A program made the translations under genes and the position numbers. Shown piece after piece: positions 11,691 through 21,496 of a stretch of 64,000 nt of DNA. Source of the DNA: Tilletiaria anomala UBC 951 (taxonomy: Eukaryota; Basidiomycota; Exobasidiomycetes; Georgefischeriales; Tilletiariaceae); contig NW_013546981.1 of NCBI RefSeq assembly GCF_000711695.1, forward strand, positions 62,001 to 126,000, written 5' to 3'. The notes below the pieces were generated by a model. The model did no database searches, was not told the DNA's origin, and saw only the letters and a list, made by a program, of their open reading frames with translations. The number at the start of each line of letters is the position of its first letter. Position 1 is the first letter of the stretch.

Positions 11691-12903
11691 ATGACAAAAT
11701 TACGGATCGCATGCCTGCACGGGTACACGTCCAATGCCTTCATCTTCTCTCGACGATGCGGAGCTATTCGGAAGGCTTGCAAAGGCGCGTTCTTGGCTTT
11801 ACGCATCTTGTACTTGTGGCATATCCACATTGGGGATGCACACTGACGAGTCTCTCTACGAACCTGATTTCATCCCCATGCTTGTTGCTGCCATTCAGAC
11901 GTCGCCGAGTTCCACTTCATCAATGGCCCTCACCTTGTACAGCCGATCTCAGGTCTAGGCGGCTTGGACGGCCCTTCAGAGCGTGAGGTGGTGGATGAAA
12001 CCACGCCTTTAGAAGAGCAGCCGCGTGCGTGGTGGCGTGCACAGGACGACAGGACATACAGCGGGTGGGACGAGACGGTCGAGTTTCTGAATGCACAGAT
12101 GGCCGAGACCGGCCCATGGGATGCTATCATGGGCTTCTCTCAGGGAGCTTGCATGACCGGCCTGCTCGCTGCAGCGTTTGAGAAGCCTGACAGGGTGCCG
12201 GGGCTGAGGCTACACCGGGATCAAACTCCACTCAAGTTTGCGATTGCCATCTCTGGCTTCAGGAGCAGAGAACCGCGTCACGAAGCACTATTTGAGGAGA
12301 AAATCCGAACTCCAATGTTGTGCGTGCTTGGGAAGGAGGACTACATTGTCGAAGCGGGTGGGTCTGGGCGAATCTTTTTGCTCTCGGCATTCACAATCAA
12401 ACTCGTGCTGATACGCTTATACCCGCGCCTCCTTTATGACTGGTTCGCGCAGACCGATCGCAAACACTTACGGACGCCTGCGCAAATGTTCGCGTCGAAT
12501 GGCACGAAGGCGGGCATGCGACCCCTTCTCAGTGAGTGTACGCAGGTGGCTTCAATGCAGCTGTGGCCGCGGCAGGGCTGGCTGCCGCATGGAGGCAACA
12601 CTCATCAACTCTCAATTTTGATCTTGCAGAGCACCATGGCGCAACTTCTTCCGCGACTATATCGCCGCCTTTGCGGAGCCGTCTGCGGGGCTCGACTGGC
12701 GCACGCTCGCAGGGCCGTCCGATCGACCAAAAGGTTCGCCTTCTTCTGCCATAGCGTCGGCGAACAGTAGCGGTGCGAGCACGCCGGTGCTTGGTGCCAA
12801 CAGCTCTTCTCATCGTCGGCCTGGAAAATCGTTGGCTGATGCTGAACATGAGGAGGAGCAGGAGAGGCTGGCGGCGCTTGTAGGGTCAAAGCCGACGTTG
12901 TGA
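11691..12903 (+). CDS. FSH-family serine hydrolase (alpha/beta fold)
   Basis: Four exons: 11691-11784, 11899-12357, 12453-12531, 12630-12903 (301 aa). The start MTKLRIACLHGYTSNAFIF and FHFINGPH...GLGGLDGPSE are typical of the FSH1/FSH2/FSH3 family. The nucleophile elbow GFSQGA puts the catalytic Ser at residue 112; the Asp is in LGKEDYIVEADRS and the His in WHEGGHATPS. The fold is a small intracellular alpha/beta hydrolase; yeast members are orphan esterases, and relatives act in polyketide clusters, but no cluster is seen here. The C-terminal 90 residues after the His are Ser/Glu-rich and longer than in yeast FSH1. Exon 1 to exon 2 works only with a GC donor (AAAG|GCGCGT); all GT donors nearby break the frame, so that junction is less certain than the others. 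Confidence 0.85.
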
Positions 12904-13557
12904 GGGCCAGAGGTGGATGTATGTAATCTATAGTACAATCAGCGCTTTGCTCCTCTTGAATGTAGTGCGCGTTCGCAGTTTTCGAGCGTTGAAGGACATG
13001 CACAAGCACGAGTTCGCTCCGCGACTCACTTATTGGATCGAGTGCAGGAGATGTATGATGCACTTTTTGAGTTCAAAAATCGACGCAGTACAGGAATTCT
13101 TTGACACTCAAGATGTGCCAGTAACTGAAGCCGCGAATGATTCTGACCAGCTGTTTCGTATAGCTTCCAATCGAGCAAGGCTTATGGTCAAAACATATAT
13201 CCAGAGTATTTTCGAGCTGCCCAACAGACTATCGAATGCCGATGGCTGAATCAAGTCATGTTATGTGGCATGATGTCAGACCTGTCGAGTGTTGGTCAGC
13301 TGCAATCGATGCGAGGACACACCGGACGGTCTGATTGTGTTCAAACGCGGCTGCCGGGCTGGAATGCATCTTGCCTCCAGAAGTCAGAAATGAGAACTTG
13401 CGAAATTGTAAAGATGCCGTATTAAGTCATAAATATTATGTGGCGAGCGCACTTCGTGAAAGTGCGGCAGCTCCAGTGTGCGTTCGTAGCTTCTGCTTGG
13501 TTGTCCGCTCAACGCACATAGAGTTTTGCTTTAATCCCATGCCCTTATGGATACTAA
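12904..13557. other. Convergent spacer, 654 bp
   Basis: Between the ends of the FSH gene (+) and the 990-residue gene (-). An open + frame at 12917-13249 has no motif, and I do not regard it as a gene. Confidence 0.5.
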
Positions 13558-16530
13558 TCACTGTTTAGAGCCAAAAAGGATTGCCTTGCTGCGCTCGCTA
13601 AGCCTGCTCTTGACGAGTGACGGATCAGGCCCAGACGTGATGCTTCCGCTCGTCAGAGATGACCCAGCCTGTGAAGAAGGATCAGAGCTTCTACCCAGGT
13701 TTTTTGCCGTGCCATCAGTAGTTTGGATACCGTCCAACTGGAATTGCCTCCGATTCGCCTCAAGAGCCGCCTGCCGCTCTCGCTCATACCTTTCCTGATC
13801 CCGCTGCTCTGCACGGTACCGCCGCACAATCACGCTCTCCGAGGGCCCCTCCTCTTCATCGGTAAGGTCCTCAGTCATGCCTTCCCCTAGGCTCGGCCAC
13901 TGGCGCTCGTGCTGGGGTGCATCGAGTCCTGCTGGCCGCTGTTGCGGTGGCGCTTTTGATCCAACCCCCCTCCAAGCCTGCTGAAAGCCGAACTGACTCA
14001 GCTTGCTCTGATGCTGAGTGGCGTTCGCATCGAACGTCTCCTGGTCGAATGCTGCTTGAACACTACCGAATTCGAGCTCGACCCCGCTCCAGATGTCGTC
14101 CAACGCGACAAGTCGGCCCTGCCGCCTACGGGGCGATGCCGGGGTAGGCTTGATAGTGGTACTCGCTGCTGGCAGCATAGATTGAGGTGGAGAGCTGGAC
14201 GGTGCCTGCTTTGCTGCAAACGAATTGAGGGTGGGTTCCAGCCTGTGCGGTGACGAAGAAGTATCCTGTATGATAGTCTCCGGCACGATTATCACGCTAG
14301 CTCTGCGGTCTTTGGTAGGGGAGAAGGGCAATGGCGAAGACGTGTTTTGCAGGACAGTCTCAGGCACCAGCGCCTGGTCCGTTGTCGCGGTCGAGGCTGG
14401 TCTGTGCGCTGGCGAAAATGCGCTTGCGGTGCCTGGCAGGCACAGAGACGACGACCTAAGATGGGCGGTCTCGGGAACAAGCACCTTGGCATCTACACCC
14501 ACTGGCCGCACTGTTTGGTCATCCTCTTCGGAAGTATCTGACTCGTCCGACGGCCAGTCGAGAGGCTGAGTCTCCATCTCCAGCAGCGCCTTAGCACGTA
14601 GCTGTTTCCGAAGCGCGGCAATTCCCACACGCTGCGGAGACGTAGAGGAGCACGTCCCGTGCGATATGGTGTCGCCGCTGTCGTCCTCAGAAGCCCAAGC
14701 TAGTGGCTGCGTTTCTGAGAGCTGCGAAGATGGGAGCACTCTCCGTTGCGGAGAAGCCTGAGCCTTAAACAAAGGCGTTCTTGTGCCGCACCCTTTGGGT
14801 GGGCTCGAGGATACATTGCTCTTGGCTGGCGATATCGATGCCGAAGTCCGCCCGTCGTCCTCCAGCCATTCGAGGGCCTGTGTTTCGTTCGAAGCATCCA
14901 AGGGAGGCAAATTCCTCTGTACTTGTCCGCCCGACTTTGGCGCTGAAGGAGTCATGGATGAGATATGGCTCTTGCGACGCACTGGTGTCTGCGGCGGCAA
15001 CATGAGGTGCACTCGCCGCTGAGGGCTGAGCGTCTGCTGTTGCGGCTGTTGCGGCGATGCGGGGGCGGATACCAAGCCTTGCGAAGGCAGAAAATGCAGA
15101 GGCGAGGAGGACACATCGTTGCATGGTAGTGGGGAAGGAGGCTGCAAGGGAACTTTGCGGGTTGAAACAAGGGTCTGATCGGTCGAGTCGTTCGACTCAA
15201 GTTCTTCAAAATACTCTTGTAAGCGTGTATTTGGGGTTTCAGGCGGGTGTGCAGACTTGATGCGAGCTTTGTTGCTCTTCTTCGCGTGTAGAGCGATAGC
15301 TCTTGGTCCTTCCGGATCGGGCGGACTCTGGTACAAGCCTTGGCGCTTGAGCCACGAAAGCTCGATTCCCTCTTGCGACTCGGTCGGCTGGATCCCGTTG
15401 AGGCGGCGGTATTGGTTCATGATTTGTGGATTGAGATTGCGCTGCCAATCCAGCTTCGGAGACTCGGGAAGTGTGTCGTGAACGAAAGGTGTTTGGCTTG
15501 CCAAGTCTATGTCGGACAAAAGCATAGACGGGTGCGACTCGACATAGTCATCTTCGTCATTTCCTCTGGTCGTTTCAGCTTCTCGCTCGAATCGCAGTGG
15601 GCCGGTATACATAGGTATCTCGTCCTCACACGTTCCTGTCGAGTTGTCATCAATGAGTGGCTCAAACTGCGACGTTGGCATGTTAAAGCAGGTGTGATCG
15701 TGAGTATTGGATCGGTACTTGGACATGGGAGGTTCGCTGTGGCGCGGCCGCTTGGCAAGGCTGACCGGACTCCCATTCTCTTCACTACTAGGGTCAATAG
15801 TCCGTTTCCATACGCTCGCATTGGACGGGCCTACATCGCTCTTCCTGTTCTGCGGTCGCCCGAGCATGCGTTCAGTGGAAGAGTAAACTGACTTAGGTGG
15901 AGTTGGGCCTCGGGCAAATGTTTGCACCTTTTCCACACACGTTGGGCTCTTGTGACGCGATCCCTGCAGAAATGTGCGCATACATGTCTGTTTTACCTGC
16001 GCCTTGATGGGCCGGTCGCCTCTCCGCGCTGGATTCACAACGACTGTTCCTTTCGAATGTATCTGTTTCCCTTTCGAGATTTGTAAGGGTCCAGTCGAGG
16101 AATCCTCCATCGCGAGCCTTAGTTGCTTAGAGATGGTGCCAGACATCTCAGGGTGCGACTGGGCCTTGTCTCTGGAGGCAGACCAGCTTATCTGGTCTAC
16201 GTCAGTTGTACCGAATATCGCCTTGCTTGATTTGGAAGTCGTTTCTCTCTGAGCCGCCATTTTTCTGCTCTCTGGTCGCGCAACGTCGCGATCCCAAGTT
16301 TCTACATGTTCTTCAAAGGAATTCCGTGGATGTATGCTGACGCGTGACCACTTATTGTTCGAGTCGTCCGTAGCTTGAAGTGGCGGTCTCCTGTAGATTT
16401 GACCGTACGAATCGGCATCCTTGGCCTGTGGAGATTGTCCTCTCTTGCGATCCCGGATCCAGCCTCCTCCTAACTTCACAGGGGTTGGTGACGGAGAACT
16501 GCGCCGCGCATTGGCCTTCCCCCTCATCAT
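13558..16530 (-). CDS. Unknown 990-aa disordered protein with repeated ETQ-L-W and VPET motifs
   Basis: One uninterrupted frame of 990 residues with no recognised catalytic domain. It is Ser/Pro/Gln-rich and basic at the N-terminus (MMRGKANARRSS...GGGWIRDRKRG). Three copies of ETQ-A/P-L-x-W followed by acidic residues lie at about 549, 606 and 652. Three copies of VPET lie at about 685, 722 and 749, two of them followed by Q-N/D-TSS-P. Further SQ/TQ sites occur near 287, 346, 385 and 838. A more ordered patch, LDDIWSGVELEFGSVQAAFDQ, is near 810-830, and a charged helix (AEQRDQERYERERQAALEANRRQF) near 907-930. Clustered SQ/TQ sites are typical of ATM/ATR kinase targets and FHA/BRCT-binding scaffolds in DNA-damage signalling; that role is inference. 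The start could be preceded by a small unseen exon. Confidence 0.75.
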   Translation of the reverse strand: MMRGKANARRSSPSPTPVKLGGGWIRDRKRGQSPQAKDADSYGQIYRRPPLQATDDSNNKWSRVSIHPRNSFEEHVETWDRDVARPESRKMAAQRETTSKSSKAIFGTTDVDQISWSASRDKAQSHPEMSGTISKQLRLAMEDSSTGPLQISKGKQIHSKGTVVVNPARRGDRPIKAQVKQTCMRTFLQGSRHKSPTCVEKVQTFARGPTPPKSVYSSTERMLGRPQNRKSDVGPSNASVWKRTIDPSSEENGSPVSLAKRPRHSEPPMSKYRSNTHDHTCFNMPTSQFEPLIDDNSTGTCEDEIPMYTGPLRFEREAETTRGNDEDDYVESHPSMLLSDIDLASQTPFVHDTLPESPKLDWQRNLNPQIMNQYRRLNGIQPTESQEGIELSWLKRQGLYQSPPDPEGPRAIALHAKKSNKARIKSAHPPETPNTRLQEYFEELESNDSTDQTLVSTRKVPLQPPSPLPCNDVSSSPLHFLPSQGLVSAPASPQQPQQQTLSPQRRVHLMLPPQTPVRRKSHISSMTPSAPKSGGQVQRNLPPLDASNETQALEWLEDDGRTSASISPAKSNVSSSPPKGCGTRTPLFKAQASPQRRVLPSSQLSETQPLAWASEDDSGDTISHGTCSSTSPQRVGIAALRKQLRAKALLEMETQPLDWPSDESDTSEEDDQTVRPVGVDAKVLVPETAHLRSSSLCLPGTASAFSPAHRPASTATTDQALVPETVLQNTSSPLPFSPTKDRRASVIIVPETIIQDTSSSPHRLEPTLNSFAAKQAPSSSPPQSMLPAASTTIKPTPASPRRRQGRLVALDDIWSGVELEFGSVQAAFDQETFDANATQHQSKLSQFGFQQAWRGVGSKAPPQQRPAGLDAPQHERQWPSLGEGMTEDLTDEEEGPSESVIVRRYRAEQRDQERYERERQAALEANRRQFQLDGIQTTDGTAKNLGRSSDPSSQAGSSLTSGSITSGPDPSLVKSRLSERSKAILFGSKQ

Positions 16531-17040
16531 TCTACGCCAGTGAGCAAGGTGTCAGTGGGACCGTCACAGCCAGGGTCGGTATATGCTGTAAGCTCACCAA
16601 TGTATGTTACCCTTCGAGCAATCGATGAACCCTTCCTTGCATCATCCTGGAAATTGGAAATTGCATCATGCTAAGCCGTACGGGTGTTCCCGTGCACGAG
16701 AGGCCTCGAGGTCTTGAAGGGTCGGAGGTACATAGTCATATCCTACGGACGTGAACGAACGGACCAGTCAGCGTATGAGAGGTTCATCCTCTTGTCGCAA
16801 AGGTTGATTGGTGTGGAAGCTGCGATGTGCTTTGACGCGTCCCGCCAAAACAAAAAAGGTATACGGGCCACGCGCCCATGTCACATTATTTTCTTATCTC
16901 GGTATAAGTGTGCCAAAGAGGAAAGGATGGTCGTGGGTTAATGACGCAACGAGCAGAAGAATATCAGACTTCCTCCTTGCCTTTCAACAAGCTCCAAGCA
17001 CCGGACATAGTACCAAGACCGCATCTCCTCGGCTTTTTGC
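16531..17040. other. Divergent promoter spacer, 510 bp
   Basis: Upstream of the 990-aa gene (-) and the Rossmann-fold gene (+). Open frames cross it but have no motif or splice continuity with either gene. Confidence 0.5.
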
Positions 17041-18346
17041 ATGATCAATTCAACCCGACCGACATCCATGGACTGTCTGCATCGGCTGGTGGAAGCGTGG
17101 ACCGGACCGCCACGAGCAGCGCCGATCTCATCCCGATCGGTGGACCTGCTCCTCCTCGGCACGGGTTGGACGGGAAGCTTCCTGCTGCCGATAGCAGCAG
17201 ACGCAGGCTTTCGAACCGCCAGCACGACGAGGGACGGGTCGAATGGGACCATCCCGTTCCATTTCGACCCAGATGTGGACGGCGATGATGATCTGGAGCA
17301 GTATATGCGGCTGCCAAACGCTACAACGGTAGTTATTATCTTTCCGCTGTATGACGGAGAGCACAGCAAAAGGCTTGTGCGCAGCTATGAGCGAACAAGG
17401 GATGAAGATGTGGCGAGGCCACGTTTCATCCTGCTTGGAAGCACCGGGATCTACAACGTGAGGCCGTCCTGCGCGCTAGAGCTGCTTCACTAGAGCTGAC
17501 CAAGCAGCACTGATTTGCAGAATGGGTCGACTCTGCAAGCCAAGATTGCATGGGACTCTCCAAAAACAGCGCTGCCGCCGATGACGGAACTCAAAGGGAA
17601 ACTCAAGAAGCACCAAAAGACCCCACGGAGTCCATGGATCGATCGCAACTCCGAATACGACACGACCAACCCGCGGGCAGCGGCTGAAGACGCTTTCCTG
17701 GCACTGTCGACCGCCTCGCCTCCATCGCGAGTCTCCGTGCTCTGCCTGTCCGGGCTGTGGGGTCACGGCAGGTCCCCACGGCGCTTCATCGCTGCGATGG
17801 CGAGCAGCAAACAGCGGCTGAGAGCACTGGGAAGCCTCAGCCTCGTTCATGGAAGAGATGTCGTAAGGGCGATTCTGGCCATGCATAGCTTATGGGCGCG
17901 TGCGGAAGGCCAGCGGTGGGTGCTGACGAATGACAGATACTAGTGAGGATGCAAGCGGACTTGGTTTGTTTCAGCATGAAACCTGGGACAAGCGCTGATG
18001 TTGCATTCATCCACGTCATAGTGACTTTTGGGACCTTGCCTCACGCTGGGGTGGCGCAGGCGAAGCAGGGCGCAATCATCCTCCGCGTGGCCCACAGGGC
18101 AAGTGGGTACAAGAGCTGATGGCAGAAAGCCAGCAGCAAGAGTCAACGAACAATCTCGTTGAGGGGCTTGACGAAGATGAAAACACCATTGCGGACAAAG
18201 GTGCTGGGCTCGTTCAAGGCCCTTACTCGTCCACGGGAGCCGTACGCGCTCTGCCCCGTACACCAGAACAATGCGGCGAGGCGCTGGACTCATCCGAGTT
18301 TTGGAGGACGTTCGATCTAGTCCCTGCGGTCCCTTGGGTAGACTGA
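17041..18346 (+). CDS. NAD(P)-binding Rossmann-fold protein (epimerase/YeeZ-like)
   Basis: Three exons: 17041-17457, 17521-17942, 18022-18346 (387 aa), with introns GTGAGG...TGCAG and GTGAGG...ATAG. The N-terminal beta-alpha-beta unit has the dinucleotide motif LLLLGTGWTGSFLLP (about residues 36-50), then a strand TTVVIIFPLYD and FILLGSTGIYN, which matches the extended SDR/NAD(P)-binding fold of YeeZ-type proteins. Exon 2 holds SVLCLSGLWGHGRSP and VHGRDVVRAILAMH, and the exon 2/3 junction makes LTNDRYYDFWDLAS, a typical distal block. The tail from about residue 310 is hydrophilic and low complexity. The substrate is unknown. The ATG at 17041 is the first in frame; Met10 is an alternative start. 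Confidence 0.75.
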
Positions 18347-19182
18347 CGCGCATAATGGCACATATGCAGCTGAACCTACGCGTCAACGCCCGAGAAACAC
18401 ATATTTCTTTGGATCCTATCGAAAGTTCCCTTGCTGCCGGATGCGATTCCATCTCTTTTGTAAGATGATAACACGCATGTTAGCAGTAATGTACAGACTT
18501 AAAGGCAGCCGTCTTTTCTTTGACGCATTAAATTATGTACGGTGGTGGCATTCTCACGCGCGCTGTGAACGCTCGCTCTGGGACTAGTTTGGTGGATATA
18601 AAGAGTTGGCCTGGAAACCCGGCAAATGCCGGATCCCGGAAACGAATCCCTCCCGGAAAGCCCCAGAGCAGCTAGACCTGCGACCCGGGCCCGGTGACGT
18701 TCCGGGCGTTTTGGGACCTCGGTAAGCTCCTGGGGAAGGGGCTCAAAGTTACCGGCCAACTCTAGTTGCGCGAGTGCCTCACTTTTCCAGGAGAGGCGTC
18801 GTCCTCTGTTGGGCGCCCGCACTGAGTCTTACCACACTGCCCCAGTGCCCAACATCAATCAAAACTCGCCGCCTATCATTCGAGAGAGCGGCACCGCCAA
18901 AAAAAACTGAATACAGCCCGATGCCCGTCACTCACATGCATAACCACTTTCTCTCACTTCGGTCCGTTGCTTCGCACTCAATTCCCCGTGCGCTACGTCC
19001 ATCAGAAGCAAACGCGCTCGGATCGGGTAGGGCTAGGTTAGGCAAGGCAAGAGATAGAAGCTGCGAAGGCGGATCGGCCGCAAGGTGAACAAAGAAGAAC
19101 AACGCATTGGGTGGTAAGGTGACGTAGATCGCTCGACCTTTCGTGTGGCCGCCGCACCTAGCCCGACAACCAAAGTTTCAAG
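18347..19182. other. Spacer, 836 bp, with GC-rich inverted-repeat block
   Basis: Promoter/5' region of the acyl-CoA-binding gene. It contains the inverted-repeat block 18602-18763 listed separately. No coding frame with motifs. Confidence 0.5.
18602..18763. repeat. 162-bp GC-rich block closed by a 10-bp perfect inverted repeat
   Basis: AGAGTTGGCC at 18602-18611 pairs with GGCCAACTCT at 18754-18763. Inside, further short self-complementary pieces occur (AGCCCC near 18659 with GGGGCT near 18738; GGCAAATGCC; CCCGGGCCCGG). A TATA-like GGATATAAAG sits immediately before the left arm and a short T-run follows about 20 bp after the right arm. This could encode a structured RNA, but no known RNA family motif was recognised. 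Confidence 0.4.
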
Positions 19183-21496
19183 ATGAGTAGCGCCGACGTA
19201 ATCGATGCGTGAGTTCTCCAAGTCTGGAAAATGCTAAGCTATATGTGCATAGCACTGATTGAGCTCACACCGCCCGTGCGTGCGTCGGAATCTCGTCTGG
19301 GCTCGTCAGCCTGTTCGAACGCACAGTCGATATTGCGCAGAGTTTACCCAAGACCGGGCCGATTCAGACGAGCTACGAGGAAAAGCTTGCTCTGTACAGG
19401 TGCGTGACGCATTGATGCCGATTATACAAGCATCGGACATGTAATGGCTCGAGGTGCTAATGATACATCGGCCTCCGGGCTCCTTCGCTTCGACCAGTCT
19501 CTACAAGCAAGGTTGGCACTAGCCAAGCATCGTCAATTGCCGGCAAATATGATGTATACTGACCGCCGCTTTCTTTATTGTACAATTACAGCGACCGAAG
19601 GAGATGTCCAAGGCAAGCGTCCCGGGCTGCTGGATATGCTTGGCCGCGCTAAGTGGTGGGTTGATCCCAGTCACGATGCCAGCCTGCTCCTACTGACGAG
19701 AGATGATGCTTCAATCTGTCGCGTGCAGGGATGCGTGGGCCAAGCGGAGAGGATTGACATCCCGCGATGCCAAACAACTCTACGTAGAAAATATGCTTAG
19801 GGTGAGCTCCGCAGTTGATTGAATCCCTGACCCAACTAGCTGACAGACATCTACGTCGACTTACTCAAAGACGCTGCGACGATTTCGAGATCGGCCTCAA
19901 GCTATGGAGCTGATAGAGGAACTGGAGAACTACAGCGGTGATGTCGCTGAGCGGGTGATGAGCGGAGCACTTGCAGAGTCTTACACCGACTCGGGCTCGT
20001 CTGCTGGGGGGTCTCCGCGGCTACGACGGCGAGCACCTGTGCAAGATTCCGAGGAAGAGGAATCGATCATCTCGGAACCGGCTGCTGCCTCTCTGCAGCA
20101 CGCAGCGCCCTCCCTGCCGCCGTCATACATTACCGGTCCGGGGGGACTGCCACCGCAGTCGAGCTCCAGCAGTCGACGCACACAGCTCGGAGGCCGCGCA
20201 GGGGAGCACCCGCCGCCGTCTGTCACACTGACGCGAGCGAGGAGCTTTCCGCAAGCGCCAACGTCCGTCGAAAATGCCAGTGCGGCGGCGGCTGAGCAAG
20301 CAGGCGCGTCCGAGCTGGCGAGCGAGGATGAGGACTATGCGCGCCCTGGCGAGCTGCCTGGCCCCAGCCAGCACGGGAGAGGGCGAAGGCAACGAAGCCG
20401 AGCCAGTTATACTGCTGTGCAGCCCGGCGGAGGGCGTTCATCGTGGCAGCAGCAGTATCCTCATCCATACTCCAGCGCCGCCGCGCACGAAAGCCGCTTG
20501 TACGCTCTCCCTCCTTCAAGCTCAAAATACCCATCTGCTCCACCGAGCGAATCAGCAGCCGGTGCGGCTGCGGGAGGGTTCAGCGGTAGCGTCGTCGGAC
20601 AGCACCTGTACAACACTGCTCCTCCCGCAACTTCTTCGCAAGCGGGCAGGCCAGGCGCCGGCCCCTCAGGCGGGGGCATCCATCACTACTATCACCACCG
20701 TCCTTCGGACTCCGGCGTGGGACCGGCAGGCAGCGTGCGAGGGCCGTATGCTCCTTCCTCGGTCGGTGGTCGCTCAGGTGGCGGGGGTGGAGGCGCGGGT
20801 CGGGGGAGTGTTGTAGCTGGTGCCATTGGCAGAGGAGCTGGTTCTGTCTCTGGTGCCGGCGGCCCATCGCGCAGTCAGCAAGTTGACCAGGCACTGCAGA
20901 ATATCCAGGCATCTCTTGCTGCGCTGCATGAGCGACTGAATCGCGTCGAATCAAGGCGGGGCTGGTCGGCCTTCCTCACCGACGCAGGTGGCACAGGTGG
21001 CGGCAGCAGAGGTAGTCGACGACGAGCGCTGCACAGCGTCTACGAAGCAGTCGCTAATGCCGCACATGACATTGCGGTCCTGCTCGGCCTACGCAACCCG
21101 TATGCGAGCAACGTATCAAGCGGCGTGGCACTCGCTCCGTCCTACCTGGCTCAAAGCGGCGGCAGTGGTGGTGGCAGCGGCGATGCGCGAAGCAGGGCAC
21201 GAAACGATCTGTTCAGCGCGCCGCTGCGCCTGGCTATCGCGCTGCTCAACCTCTTTGTGCGCCTGGCGCTCGACGCAATGAGCCTCGCTCTGATTATGAG
21301 CGCCCTGCTGCTCATCGTACGCCGGATTACCGGCAGAGGCGACCCGCTCATCATCTTGCGCCTCATCAGGAGGTGGACCGGCATCAGACCCGGTGTCATC
21401 ATTAGTGGCGCTGCGGCTGCGGCGACGACCAGGGTCAATGGTGGAAATTCAGCTGGTGCCCAAGGTGCTGCGGTAGTTATAAGGAATCGGACGTAG
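19183..21496 (+). CDS. ATG37: Acyl-CoA-binding, tail-membrane protein, Atg37/ACBD5-like
   Basis: Six exons: 19183-19208, 19310-19399, 19498-19511, 19592-19655, 19729-19801, 19847-21496 (638 aa). Residues 8-89 form a full acyl-CoA-binding domain: FERTVDIAQSLPKTGPIQ, YEEKLALYSLYKQATEGDV, KRPGLLDMLGRAKWDAW. Residues 90-430 are Ser/Gly/Ala-rich and disordered, followed by a coiled coil near 433-460 (VDQALQNIQASLAALHERLNRVES). A hydrophobic region near 549-580 (LRLAIALLNLFVRLALDAMSLALIMSALLLIV) would anchor it, with a short basic tail. ACB + coiled coil + C-terminal membrane segment is the architecture of Atg37 and ACBD5, peroxisomal membrane proteins used in pexophagy and lipid contact. The name rests on architecture; a generic membrane ACBP is the alternative. 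Exon 3 is a 14-nt microexon encoding the LYKQA core. Confidence 0.8.

Noticed and set aside
12917-13249. 110-codon + frame after the FSH gene
   Set aside because: No motif and no splice link; it lies in a convergent 3' spacer.
18499-18822. 107-codon minus frame over the GC-rich inverted repeat
   Set aside because: No recognisable protein features; an effect of local GC richness is more likely.
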